Assembly (NCBI GenBank): GCA_009746045.1
Contig: RPFO01000050.1
Coordinates: 3,574,449-3,638,448 of the forward strand
Source of the DNA: Mesostigma viride
Taxonomy: Eukaryota; Streptophyta; Mesostigmatophyceae; Mesostigmatales; Mesostigmataceae
Length of the DNA: 64,000 nucleotides
Direction: 5' to 3'
Shown here: piece after piece, positions 46,853 through 58,299 of the stretch
Position numbering within the stretch: position 1 is the first letter of the stretch
Layout: each line of letters opens with the position of its first letter
Notes under the pieces: generated by a model
What the model was told of the DNA's origin: nothing
The model's database searches: none
Seen by the model: the letters and a program-made list of their open reading frames with translations, nothing else
Made by a program: the position numbers and the translations under genes

Positions 46853-48540
46853 CCTTGACTTCTGCATCGCCTGAACCTAAGCGCAGTCGCTCTGCTGAGC
46901 CGCACTGGGACGCGATCGCCTTTGACATCAACGAACCAGGCTACTGGACTCGCCGCCCATCCGCCTTCATGGAAGACGTGTTTTTCGGCACACACGCCTC
47001 GCTTGTAGCCCTGTGCGCGCACCTCACGTCCCACAACCGCGGCCGCTGGCCTGGTGATGGCCAGCTTGCTGACCCCGATCACGCTCTCCCAATCATTCAC
47101 CGCATGAATCGCCCCAAGCTCCAACGCTACGCCCTCAGCTCCCTCCTTGGACGCTCCGAAGCCGCGATCTGGGCTTCCCCACCGCCCCCCCCCACCTTCC
47201 CCACCGAAGCCACCATCCGCACCCTCCTCAAGGAAGCTTACGAGCAGCACGTGACCCCTTTTGCCGCAGATGTGGCGGCAATTGGAGGCACGTTGGCTAG
47301 CTGCTGAGCTTCCCACCATCCCCACCGCCACCGCCACCCTCCTCGCCTCCACCCCCCCCCCCCCTCCGCCTCCACCGACTCCATCACCGCCCAGCTCCGC
47401 GACATCGACCAGCGCCTCAAGGATAATGCAATCGCTATCGAGGTCTTGCAGAACACAGCAGGCCTCACCGCCCAGGCAGTGAAGGACATTGCTGCCAAGC
47501 CAGCCCCGGCTGGCCTGGCCGGCGATGCTCCTCCCATCACGACCTGGGGAACATGCTTAAGCAACATACCACCTCCACCACCTCCGCGCCGTCGCAGCCC
47601 AGCTCCAGCGGCAGACGCTTGACCTCCGCGAGAAGGCCGAGCTCGCCAAGCGCAGCCTCAACGCCATACTCAAGAACTTCGACATGGAAGAAGGTGAGAA
47701 TTCGATCCGAGAAGCTTGCACGTGCGTTTGAGAGCAAAATCCTTGCACGCATGGGCCTTCTTGGTGAGATCAAGCTGACCGCCCACCGCCTCCCCCGCGC
47801 GCGGGGTAAGGCAGGGGCGCCTCCGCTTCTTCTCATCTTTGAGAGCCCAGCGGACAAGATTTCGTTTCTCAGACGCCGCAAGCGGCTCGAGAAGACTCAC
47901 TTCACCGTGGACGACGACTTGACCCTGGCACAGCAACAACGGCGACGGGAGCTATGGCCGACCTACCTCCAGCTCCGGCAGACCAAGGCGGGCCAGCCGG
48001 TGTACTGGAAGGGGGCGGCCATTGACGTCGGCCACAAGCCCTGGCATGCACGCGAACCCCTCGACCACCGCGGCCCCAGCAACTCCAGCCCCAGCCTAGG
48101 GGAATACAGCACAAGTAGTGTACATAGAATAGTTAGACAGTGGCCTTGTACATTCTGATCAGACACTCCGCAAAGGTGAAAACCTTTGCGTTCAGTGCCA
48201 GGCCGCGGAAAACGCGGAAAACGCGATCTGCAAATGAATCCGACCGGAATCGAACTGGGGACCTCTCGCACCAATTTTGCTGACTATAGGACGGACGTCT
48301 CCGGATACCATGGCATCGCCAACTTACACCTACAGTCATCCGCAAAAGTTCTCCTGTCCGGGGAGTGATGCAAGCCTTTCGGATTTGGCCTTGTACATGC
48401 CCGCCTACTACAGGCACTATACCATGCAGCTTAGGCCTAGCCTTTTTAGTCATGTACATGTGTGCCTATGATGAGCCACCCTCCAGATGATCACTAGCTT
48501 GCAGTGCCCATGCAGGGAGTCCCTCCCTGCTGAGAATTAA
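46853..48540 (+). pseudogene. Decayed family H ORF1 copy (plus)
   Basis: 5'-truncated: begins at the SASPEPKRSRS region. It is open to 47307 (WDAIAFDINEPGYW, DVFFGTHASLVALCAHL) and then broken by stops and frame changes. It reopens at 47553-48158 with the RRM-like and C-terminal parts (LPRARGKAGAPPLLLIF, DDDLTLAQQQRRRELWP). 3'UTR to about 48533, ending in TTAATTAATTAA without the canonical terminal hairpin. It is clearly diverged from the intact copy, so an older subfamily. Confidence 0.85.
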
Positions 48541-48552
48541 TTAATTAATTAG

Positions 48553-48904
48553 ACTCGTGCTCCCGTTGGGGAGTCGCGGAGCATTAACCCTGATGGATGG
48601 ATGGATGGATGGGTGCAAACAGTCCTACCGGTCTAATCTATCTACATCGGCTACATACTACATCTATCTAACAGCATTCTAACCACAACATCTATCTAGG
48701 CAGCCGCACGCTGCCCTAGGGGAGCTATCTGGCGTGCCTCCCACGGGATTGCACACGCGGGCGCTTCCCCACTGGGGGGGGCTCGTTGTCCTCTATGACC
48801 TGGGCCCACTTGGCCTTGTCCATCATCTTCTTCCAAATCACAGAGAGGCCTAGGCCCCCCATGTCCTCTACTAGCTGTTCTTTGAAGGTGCGGGCCTTGT
48901 GGCG
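48553..48904 (-). mobile_element. Family L LINE 3' end with ORF2 C-terminus
   Basis: Minus strand: an ORF tail from about 48904 to stop 48725 encodes KARTFKEQLVEDMGGLGL, then WKKMMDKAKWAQVIEDN, then a basic tail. This looks like the C-terminus beyond the RT domain of an APE-type LINE ORF2. A 172-bp 3'UTR follows with a GGATGGATGGAT tract and the terminal hairpin CTCCCCAACGGGAG, then a TTAATTAA tail. A diverged second copy of the protein tail is at 63040-63130. Confidence 0.7.
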
Positions 48905-49181
48905 TCTAACACCCCTGCTGAGAAGCCATGCCCTAGCTCTTGTACAGCCATGATGATCTTCCCCCACATGACATACTCCCCCTTAGCTGCCAGGCATAAG
49001 TGTGAAGATCATGAGGGTGCAGGTGCCCCTGGTGCACCTAGAGCAAGGGTAGCTTACATTCCCACCCTTGCATGAAGTAGCCTAGGATGTATTAAAAGCC
49101 ATGCATATGCCCCTTTTCAGCAGGGATATGTGCTACATTTACTCCCAACGGAGTGATGTTGATAATTAATTGATTAATTAC
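48905..49181 (+). mobile_element. Family H 3'UTR fragment (plus)
   Basis: From CTGCTGAGAAGCCATGCCCT to ACTCCCAACGGAGTGATG plus a TTAATTGATTAATTA tail; 5'-truncated. Confidence 0.8.
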
Positions 49182-49566
49182 AGCCCTTGAGAAGGGGCAG
49201 ATCGGATGCATGGCCTATAATCCATTCTAGGATACTTCCTGCAAGGGTGGGAATGTAAACAACACTTGCTCTAGGTGCCTGGTGCACTAGGGCATCTGCA
49301 CCACCCAGAGTCTCGGGCAACTCCCAGCTAAGGGGAGCCCGTCATAGGTGGGGAAGATCATCATGGCTATACAAGAGCTAGGGCATGCATGGCTTCTCGA
49401 CAGAGAGCATCTCTCTGCAAAGGCATAGCATCAAAGAGACAACCAGCGCAGGCCAGAAATCGCCAGAATATAGCATGGCTAAATTCTTAATGCAACATCC
49501 ATGGGGGTCGATCCCATTATAGGCATGGCTTGGCTAAATTCTGAAGGCATCATCCATGGGGGCCAT
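49182..49566 (-). mobile_element. Family H 3'UTR fragment (minus) with family R insertion
   Basis: Inverted 3'UTR to the CATCCATGGGGGCC block. At about 49432-49475 it is interrupted by ATCAAAGAGACAACCAGCGC and AGGCCAGAAATCGCCAGAAT, a family R 3' end in opposite orientation. Confidence 0.75.
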
Positions 49567-49699
49567 AGCTTTTCAGTGTATAGCTTGGGGGCCATAGCTT
49601 TTGTATGTTCAGATTACTTGCCCACGCTCCTTGCTATGATATGAGCACTCACATGGGTCTTATTGCACCCACAGTTTGCCGGATCGTTAGCCTGTCCTT

Positions 49700-49866
49700 T
49701 TAGCTAGCCGCGCCCGATTGCAGCTGTGGCATGCCTTTGGCATGAAGGAGACTGGGGGTCTCTGCCCTTTCTCCTGTAGTGCACACACAGGGATTAAAAG
49801 CACTTCGGTGCTCCGTGACTCCCCAACGGGAGCACGAGTTTAATTAATTAATTAATTAATTAATTT
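49700..49866 (+). mobile_element. Family L LINE 3' end (plus)
   Basis: Ends AAAAGCACTTCGGTGCTCCG, then the CTCCCCAACGGGAG hairpin, then ACGAGTTTAATTAATTAA. This copy best shows the two terminal hairpins: AGCAC-UUCG-GUGCU, then CUCCC-CAA-GGGAG. Confidence 0.8.
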
Positions 49867-49947
49867 TGTATAGCTATGCTAATCTTCCCCCCAATGACAG
49901 GCTCCCCCTTAGCTGGGCATAGCTTGATAGGTCATGGGGCTGCAGGT

Positions 49948-50538
49948 CAACTACATTTCGCCACCGCGGAAACCCAATTTATGCGAGAATGTGGTTCCGT
50001 CAATACGGCGGGGGTTACAAATTCAATTTCGAAGTTCGGCACCGTCGGATACCAGTAAAGCAACACTTGTTATCTAGAATCGCGCCATTTGGCATCAATT
50101 GGACAGTTCTGAAAATTCGATGAAATCTCTAGTCCTTGGTCGAATATTTTCCTCCGATTCCGATGACGAAATTTGAGTACGAATTTCTTAGTACAGTCCA
50201 CCGATTTGTTCGGTTCAGTATATTCCCACGCCGCTTGCTGACCTGACGGAGGCCGAATTCGTACTGAACACTAGCGAAAGTGCGCTCGATACTAAAAATT
50301 GCTACTTCCGAGATGTCTGACGGAATTCCTGCTAGGTCCATGCTTTGGTACTGGACGGATGCTGAAATTCACTGTGGCTCTGTCCGAACGAGGAAAATTG
50401 TCAGAAATCTACTCTCCGGATACGAACGTAACGAAATTTCCTAGTATCTGACGCTCGGAGACCTGCCACCGTTTTCCCCTACTAGACCGAACCACATTCC
50501 CCGCTAAAAAAGGTGTCCTAGGCGGCGAAATGTAGTCG
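49948..50538. mobile_element. DNA transposon T2 (591 bp, 3-bp target duplication)
   Basis: Terminal repeats CAACTACATTTCGCC at 49948 and GGCGAAATGTAGTCG ending at 50538. GGT flanks both sides (49945-49947, 50539-50541), and one GGT is present in uninterrupted H copies. No transposase. The right subterminal CCCCGCTAAAAAAGGTGTCC matches T3, so T2 and T3 are one family. Confidence 0.85.
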
Positions 50539-50612
50539 GGTGCCCTCGGGGGCACCTAGAGCAAGTGTCGTTTACATTCCCACCCTTGCAGGAAGTAGCT
50601 TAGAATGTATTA

Positions 50613-51483
50613 CAAGTTTTGCGGGCTTCGCCCGCGACATTAGAGCTTGTTCTTTTTGTGGCCGGTCCCCGGCCAGGGAGCCCCGGCTAGGGAGATGTGA
50701 GTCACCACGTACCTCCGTCCGTCGAGTGCCAAGTGGCACTAGTCCCGCCAAGGAGCGCGCGCTAGCTTTAGAGTTTCGACCACAAGATTCACGGAGTTTG
50801 GCAAAAGGGTGAAGGAAAAAAATCCGGAATGCTAGAAGGCCTCTGAAGGTTCGAACCCGGTACGTCACGATTGATCGTATGATGAGGTGTGCCTTGGCGC
50901 CTGAAGTCTACGTAAGCAATTTCATCAGAAGTTGCACAATATGTACATTGCTACAAAGGGACAAACTGCGCAACCGCGCAGTGGACGGAGCTCGCGAACT
51001 ACGTCTTGCGGAGTTCAACTAGCTCCAGATTGACTGCTACCCCTGCACGGGAGCGCGATGCGCGCGGGGATGAGTGACCTCGCCGCAGACAGCAGGGAAA
51101 AATCGCTTACAGGCGGTGGAGCACAGGAAAATCCACGTGTGAGCTTCCTGCGCGTTTGTAACGGGATATCGCCAACAGAAAGTTTGCTCCAACAGCCCAA
51201 AAGTTTGCGACGGTTATATCTGGAGCTCGCGAACACAGGAAATCGCAGAGTTTTCTAGTAGGAGCCATCTGGGCATACGGACCTCTGCCAAATGGCTCAT
51301 CTGGATGTAACGCTTCAGAAACCTCAAAAATGGGCGCGCCGTGGTTTGACCTTTTCGTGATTGGTCGCAACGAAATTTCGCGCAGCTCATTCGTCAAGCG
51401 GACCGTAAGTCGCGCCGCTGAGTGGCTGGAGCCGAAAGCCGTTCGAAAGAGTGTTAGCTAAAATTGTGCCAAGGCTGCGTTTT
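50613..51483. mobile_element. Unclassified ~0.9-kb insertion in family H 3'UTR
   Basis: Interrupts H between GAATGTATTACAAG and CCATATGCCCC. Its left end has a strong hairpin (GCGGGC-TTC-GCCCGC). Flanking AGCTTAGAATGTATTACAAG and AGCTTTAGTATATATGTTGA look like a diverged ~20-bp target duplication. Contains a B-box-like GGTTCGAACCC at 50868. No ORF recognised. Ends approximate. Confidence 0.55.
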
Positions 51484-51743
51484 ACAAGCTTTAGTATATA
51501 TGTTGAAAAGCCATATGCCCCTTCTCTGGGATATGTGCTACATATTCTCCCAACGGAGTTGTGTTACAATTCAATTCAATTCAATTCAATTCAATGGGGG
51601 CCATTATGGGCGCACATGCGCGTGGGCCTTGGTCGCATGGGCCTTGGTCGCATGGGCCTTAACGGTGAGATAGAGCTGGCTGCCCACCGCCTTCCCCGCG
51701 CGCGGGGTAAGGCAGGGCCGCCCCCGCTCCTCCTCACCTTTAA

Positions 51744-53464
51744 CTCGTCGTCTGTCCCAACTCAGTCCTAATAATAGGACTGAGTTGACCTTTTTCAACC
51801 GTGTGTAGTGACTAGGTGGGGGGTCCATCCAAGATGCTTAGATGTGGGTCTATGGAGTATTTGATGTCCTCTTGCTGGCAAAAATACTACATCAGTGAAA
51901 ACTTGACCCAAACTCCTAAAAATTACATGGATGTATGGCACCGTCGGCGAATTTGCATTTTTGTGTGGAAGCATGAGTGGCAAAAATTGAATAAATTCCA
52001 TATGCATGTTAAAAAAATACAGGCATGTACTAAACAATATAGTTCTTGACCTGTGGCAAAAAACTGGACTCAATTTGGCCACTGGCACTGCCTGAAACAC
52101 GCCAAATACTGCCAGTCCTATACATAGGACTGGGCCATGCTAGCAATTTGCAAGCATGTAAGTGCGGTCATACTACATAGTAGCGTGGCCACAAACCATG
52201 TCAATCAGCCCATTTCCCTTCAGGCATAATAGGAAAACATACTTGCATCATCATATTGCAGTTATATTGTACCTTAGTATGTGTGAAAGCCTATGCATAC
52301 ATGTAGGGAATGCGTATGGATACGTAGCTACAAAGGGATGTATTATAAGTAATAACCACCGATATAATGGGTTGGTTAGTCACATTTAATTGTTCTTTAC
52401 AAGAATGGACATGGATAAAACTGTATGACCTTGCCATGACATGGCCAAGATACCTGCTGGCACATGATGACAGTGGTTTATCACCATGATTTTTCACTCA
52501 CCCGTATAAGCTTGACAGTACCCTTGACGCAGCCCATGACCACACAATCATGCAGTATGGACATAGCAAGAGAATAACTAACATCTATGAAAGTGTTTTA
52601 CCCCTTTCAGCACCTAAAACCTTGTACAGCCACGCTACGGTAAGGCAAATTCCTGGTAAGATCATCTAAAAAGATGGTTTTAGAGAGGGGCAGGCAACGG
52701 TCAAGAAAGAGCAGCAAGACTCAAAACTGACAGCGCATCGCAAGCTTAAACTCATGTAAGAATACCAAGAAACGATGAAGCAGCGATATTCCAGCTTTAC
52801 CTGGCACGGCTGGCGTTACCTTGGCCCAGGCGGTGCCTGCAAAAGTGGCACTTTGCGGCACACAAACCATGACGTGACAGAGTGGTCGAAATCATCAAAT
52901 CTTTACTGCCACTAGACTTAATCTACGACAATACATGATAAAAGGTAGAAAGAAACCTATAAACCCTTCGATTTGATCCGGGAATCAATTGTAGTAATCC
53001 ATTCCGTCGACCTGCCTAATCGCAGATTTTTCCAGCAAGAACAGTGCCGACACCCAGTAAATCGCATCCCCGCGAGGTTAAAATTCACTTGTATCATCTT
53101 TAGGACATAAAAAATCTATTTCCTGGGTTTGGCCCGCAAAATCGTCCGAAAACGTAAACTGCATGCATGGGCGCAAGCCGCCATGGCTAGGTCGTGCATT
53201 TCCGGAACTCACGTTTCGCGTGAAAATGTACCCTTACCACCTGTACTTTCACCGTACGGTTAGACGCCCAAACCAAATCCAAAAAAATCCCAAAAATATG
53301 TCCAAGAAAGATCTTTTCAAGTAGTATTTGAATAAATTTTGAGAAAATTTTTCTGCCAAATATTCCGACCGGGGAGAATTTTCTACAAAACCTCAAAATT
53401 AGGTCCTAAAATTAGGACTGAGTTGAACTCAGTCCTAAAATTAGGACCAGGGACAGACGACGAG
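51744..53464. mobile_element. DNA transposon T4 (1.72 kb) with repeated palindromes
   Basis: 15-bp perfect terminal inverted repeats CTCGTCGTCTGTCCC at 51744 and their complement ending at 53464. Just inside the left end is a perfect palindrome, AACTCAGTCCTA-ATAA-TAGGACTGAGTT (51759-51786). The same AGTCCTA/TAGGACT palindrome recurs at about 52108-52133 and twice at 53402-53450. No ORF with recognisable transposase. Target duplication not resolved. Confidence 0.85.
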
Positions 53465-53564
53465 ACCCCGGCGGACAAGATTTCTTTTCTCAGACGCCGC
53501 AAGCGGCTCGAGAAGACTCTCTTCACCCTTGATGACGACTTGACCCTGGCGCAGCAACAACGGC

Positions 53565-54045
53565 CGACTACAATACGGTTCGTAGGAGACGCGAAATGAG
53601 TGAGAATGTTACCCGAGCGGTAACGAGGATTCGCACCGTTGATTTTAACATATGTTTCTTTTTTTGCGCCATTTGGCGAGCATCGACTGGAGCCTGAACC
53701 TAGCGGGGGGAATCGTGCGGGGGAATCTTGCGGGGGAATCTTGCGGGGAAAAATTCCGAACGTGAATTTAGCGAAGTCCTACTACACTTTGCTTGGTACA
53801 CGGTACTACAGTTTCGTCACTGAAAATTTTCTGTAGTTGCGTTGGTGTTTCGTACGTTCCGCTGAAATTTTCGTGTTCAGTGCCCAGATCACAATTTGAT
53901 CCGGGCGCAAAATGATTGGCTGTACGGTACGAACCAAAAACGAAATTTTAGTATCTAAGTTCCGCAGCGCTTGCTGAATTTGCCCCGGAAGCCCGGGGGC
54001 ACTTTCCCCGCTGAAAAAGGTGTCCGCGGAAGCGTATTGTAGCCG
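53565..54045. mobile_element. DNA transposon T3 (~480 bp, T2 family)
   Basis: Terminal repeats CGACTACAATACG at 53565 and CGTATTGTAGCCG ending at 54045. Splits the codons for QQQ and RREL of an H ORF1. GGC on the left versus GCG on the right is consistent with a mutated 3-bp duplication. It shares the subterminal CCCCGCTGAAAAAGGTGTCC with T2. No ORF. Confidence 0.8.
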
Positions 54046-55538
54046 GCGCGACGGGAGCTATGGCCGACCTACCTCCAGCTCCGGCAGACCAAGGCGGGGC
54101 AGCCGGTGTACTGGAAGGGGGCGGCCATCTACGTCGGCCACAAGCCCTGGCAGGCGACCCCCCCCCCCCGCGGCCCCAGCGACTCCAGACGCCCCAGCTT
54201 AGGGGAATACAGCAGTAGTAGTGCAGAATAGATAGACCGTGGCCATGTACATGTACGCCTCCTAGAGGCACTATCTCAGCTAAGCCCTGCGCTTTATTTA
54301 ATCATGTACATGTGTGCCTATGATGTGCCACACTCCAGACGATGCCTAGCCTTATTTAGTAATGTTGTGCCCATGCAGGGAGTCACTCTCTGCTGAGAAG
54401 CCATGCCATAGCTCTTGTATAGCCATGATGATCTTCCCCCTCACAGGCATGCTCCCCCCCTTACCCGGGCATAGTGTGATAGACCATGAGGGTGCGGGTG
54501 CCCTGGTGCACCTAGAGCAAGTGTTGTTCACATTCCCACCCTTGCAGGAAGTAGCTTAGAATGTATTATAGGCTCATATGCCCCTTCTCAGGGCTATGTG
54601 CTACATATACTCCCAACGGAGTTATGTTCCTAATTAATTAATTAATTAATGCGCGCCGGGCCACATGCAAGGCTAAGCATGACTAATCTACACTACTGGT
54701 ATATATTCCCTAGTCTGAGGTGGCAGGAGGGGCCTGCCAGGGCTTGTGGTCAACGTGGATGACCGCCCCCCTAGCTCCAGTATACCGGCTTCCCCCTTGC
54801 GCTAGCTCTGCCGGAGCTGAAGGTAGGTCGGCCATAGCTCGCGTCGCCGCTGTTGCTGGGCCAGGGTCAAGTCGTCGTCCAGCGTGAAGCGAGTCTCCGA
54901 GAGCTTCTTGCGGCATTTAAGGATTGCCAGCTTGTCCGCCATGTACTTAAAGGTGAGGAGCACGGCTGCCGGGCCAGCCTGACCCCGCGCGCGGGGGAGG
55001 CGGACAGCCGACATCCGCAGCTCACCAGTTGAGTTGCATGGGGGCAATAATGGCGCGCTTAAATGCCGCAAGGAGGCTCGTGGAGGTCTCACCTGCCGGC
55101 TGGTCGAAGTGCTTGACGATGACATTGTGGCTGCGCCGGGCGATGTCGGTTTCCTCGCGAAGGTCGAGGGCTTGTTGCTTGAGTTGTGCCGTGATGGTGG
55201 AGGTGGTGGAGGTGGTGTGTTGCTTAAGCAAGTCCGCCCAGGTGGAGGGAGCATCGCCGGCCGGGCCAGCAGGTGCCGGCTGGGCGGCGATGTCCTTCAC
55301 CGCCTGGGCGGTGAGGCCGGCGGTGTTATGCAAGCACTCAAGGGCGGTGGCGGTGGCTTGAAGGCGTTGGCCGGTACGTCGAGGTCAGACGGAGGAGCTG
55401 GGCTTTGATGTCGGCAGTGGAGGCGGAAATGGCACTGGATGTGGAAGCGGCGGTGGTGGAAATGTGAGGATATTCAGTAGCCAGCGTGCCGCCGATTGCT
55501 TCTACGTCGGCAGCAAGGAGGGTCACGTGCTGCTGGAA

Positions 55539-56401
55539 GAGGAGGGGTGACATTGAGCCAAGCTAAATAGGGGCCGGATCCTGCAGCCGCCGGTCCAGAA
55601 TGTCTGGCCCCTATTTCCATACTAGGGGCCCGTGCAGCTACCGGCACCAATTCTAGCTAGCCCCCATCTTTTCGGCCCCTATAGGGGAGATTCCAGGGGC
55701 CGAATTTTTATGCAGCCGCCAGCCCTAGATTTCGGGCCCCCATATTGTACAGCAGGCGCGGCATGCCGCATCATGCCACGTGGCGTCCCATCTTGCCATG
55801 CCCCGGATGCCAGCTATGTACGGGCCTACGGATGCCTACACAAAAAACTGTGTCGGCATCCGTCCTCACGCCGCGCCGTGCTATACTGTCATGCAGTCTG
55901 CAGATGTCTTGCCCAGTTCAGTTCAGTTCAGTTCAGTTTAGTTGGAATCCCACGCCGGTCATATCCAACAGAGATAGTTTGGCGACATAAGTAGCTCGGA
56001 TGGTACTAGGGTACTGTGATATGTCTTGCCCAGTAATTGCCTGTCGTCTTGATACCCTAGGCTTAGCAGGGATTACCTACTGGCTATATTTGGAATACTA
56101 AACGTACACCTATTTACCTGGAAAAAAAATTGCCTGTCGTCGGAGAGGCATCAGATGCCGGCATCAAGCCACGTGGCGCCTCATCTTGCCACGTGGTGCC
56201 TCATCTTGCCACGTGGTGCCGCAGCTCGGCCACGTAGCGCTGCGCTATTGGGGGCCAGTAATATGACGGGGCCACCGCCGCCGACCCTCGTTTTACTCGC
56301 CAGCCCCTATTTCAATTCAGGGGCCGGCGCTTACCGCAGCAGTCAGGCCCTGGGACGGGCCCCTAGTATCCAGGAAATTTTGCCTGGAGATGTCACCCCT
56401 C
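55539..56401. mobile_element. DNA transposon T6 (863 bp, 9-bp target duplication)
   Basis: Ends GAGGAGGGGTGACATT (left) and ATGTCACCCCTC (right), an imperfect inverted repeat. Flanked by CTGCTGGAA on both sides (55530-55538, 56402-56410), present once in intact H ORF1. A 9-bp duplication suggests Mutator-like, though 8 bp (hAT) cannot be excluded. The interior has repeated AGGGGCC blocks and a GTTCA microsatellite (about 55917-55938). No ORF. Confidence 0.85.
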
Positions 56402-57539
56402 CTGCTGGAAGGCTTCCGTGAGGATGGAACGGAGTGTGGGGGCGGAGATGGATGGAGCCCAGATCTCGCCATCAGAGCGCTGGAGAAGGGAGTTGAGGAT
56501 GGCGTGCTGGAGGCGGGGGCGGGGGGAGCCGAAAACCATGCTGACGTTGTGCCAGAGGCGGCCGTCGGTGCAGAGGAGGCGTCCGGTGTCGTGGAGATGG
56601 AGGCACAGGTCGTAAAGCGAGGCGTAGTCCCCGTAGAAGATGCAGTGCAGAGCATCGGACGGAGACATGTTGGTCCAGTCGTGATCATATTGACCTGGAA
56701 AGGTTGGAGCCGAAAGCGCGGTTACGAGGGGCGTGAAGACCCTCCTGTTTTGTCGGCTGAGCGGGTGCGTTTAGGGTCAGGCGATGCCGATGGCCGATAG
56801 CAATACCCCACCACACTCATCGAAAATGGCTGTGTTTGGGCCCCCGCGTAAAATACCGGTTCGATCAATATATATTAACTTTGTTCGTCCGATTTCGGCC
56901 GTTTTTTCAATCGACGCACCTGGCTTCGAGTTAAAACCTTACTTCGAACCTACTTCAGATCTGGACTTAATTGCCCCGGATCAAAACGGGGGGGAAAACG
57001 GTTAAAAAGGGTAAAAAAACGGAAACCAACGGATCGAAACGGAAACGCGACCGGGGCTGACTGACTGACAGACCGGGGGTTACAGGGGCGGACACGCGAC
57101 GGTCACTGCCGGTTACGAGCTGGGCATTACAGTGACCGAGACTCGGAGGTCGTCATCTCGATTTTTCCCGCGACACCAGAGACGAAAACGACGAAAACAC
57201 CCATGGCGGTCGAGTATCAGCTAGCGTTTTGAAACTTGCGTCACTGCAGCCGCTCGAGGTGTCAAAACGAAGCTTACATCACGGTTAATCCATGAAATAA
57301 TTTTGGAATGATATGAGCTGTGATTGCGACGAGGGAATTGAACGGGACAAATTGTTTTTTTGCAGCGCACCATTTTTTTCGCGAAAACCAGATTTCTCGG
57401 TGGTACGTGTCTAAAAGTCCTGGTTACGAGAGGAGATGAAAATCCCGGCACGATAGCTCAGATTATGCGTTACAATATTCCCGAAAACGTTAGTGTTTTC
57501 GTTTTCTGAGTTTCGCATTTTATTCTCCGGCATTCGCCT

Positions 57540-58260
57540 GAATAAATATGGGGTGCGAAATCCGTCTGTTTCTTGCTTCGTACAATACATGTCTTTGTCG
57601 TCAGATAATTAGCTCTTTAGCCTATGCCCGACCTTCCTGTACTGCCCAGCCTGCGGCAATAAGCCAGCAGGACTTATGGCGTGCCCAAGATTCCGCGCAA
57701 AGGTCGCTAATGGTCTTCCGGATGTGCAGTAAGTGCGGTAAAAGCTGCGAAAATTGCTTATAATGCCTGTAGAAAGCTCTTTGCGACAGTGTTTTCCAAG
57801 CGAGTTTATTGTTCCTTTGACGCTAGATACAAAACGCAAAGGGGGTCATCATTTTTTATTAGTCGGCAATGCGGTTTCGAGATGTGATGGGTTGGGCAGA
57901 CGACCTCGCCACGACCCGCTGGGCTCACGCTTCGCATCTCCCGGCAGCCATGAAGAAGCGCAGATTAAGCGAGGTGAGCGAGCTAGAGGTCCCAGAATCG
58001 TTGCTAAGGGGCAAGGCAGCGTCTCAAAGGGTAGAGAGCTGGATTAATAAGACTTTCTCAAGGGCATTATGCAGTGGTTATTGCCACCTTGTCCAGATAT
58101 TTGCCCTTGTCTTTCTGATTTATATACTGCTTCAAAGAGGGAAAGGAGAGCGTTTGCGACGTTGTTTCTCATTCATTACTATGAAGAAAATGCGTTTGCA
58201 ATTGCTTACAACGAGATGGAAGCTGCCTCATGCAAATTAGCCGGGCAATGCAAGTGATGC
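57540..58260 (+). other. Possible decayed coding sequence inside T5
   Basis: Overlapping plus-strand ORFs carry protein-like segments (for example FATLFLIHYYEENAFAIAYN near 58160-58220 and a KCGKSCENC stretch near 57730), but no frame stays open. It could be a captured gene fragment or chance. No family recognised. Confidence 0.25.
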
Positions 58261-58299
58261 AAGGTGAGGCCATGCACGGCTGATATTGCCTTCATGCGT

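Larger units (their letters stand above)
49867..51595 (+). mobile_element. Family H 3'UTR copy split by T2 and a second insertion
   Basis: 3'UTR sequence 49867-49947, T2, 50539-50612, an unclassified insertion, then 51508-51595 through TCTCCCAACGGAGTTGTG to a five-unit (AATTC)n tail. Removing the insertions restores a sequence collinear with other H 3'UTRs. Confidence 0.8.
51596..54640 (+). pseudogene. Family H ORF1 copy split by T4 and T3
   Basis: ORF1 pieces: 51660-51743 (GEIELAAHRLPRARGKAG), 53465-53564 (ADKISFLRRRKRLEKT, DDDLTLAQQQ) and 54046-54150 (RELWPTYLQLRQTKAGQPVY). The 3'UTR then runs to the terminal hairpin at about 54611-54625 and a TTAATTAATTAA tail. The pieces join in order once T4 (51744-53464) and T3 (53565-54045) are removed. 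Confidence 0.85.
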
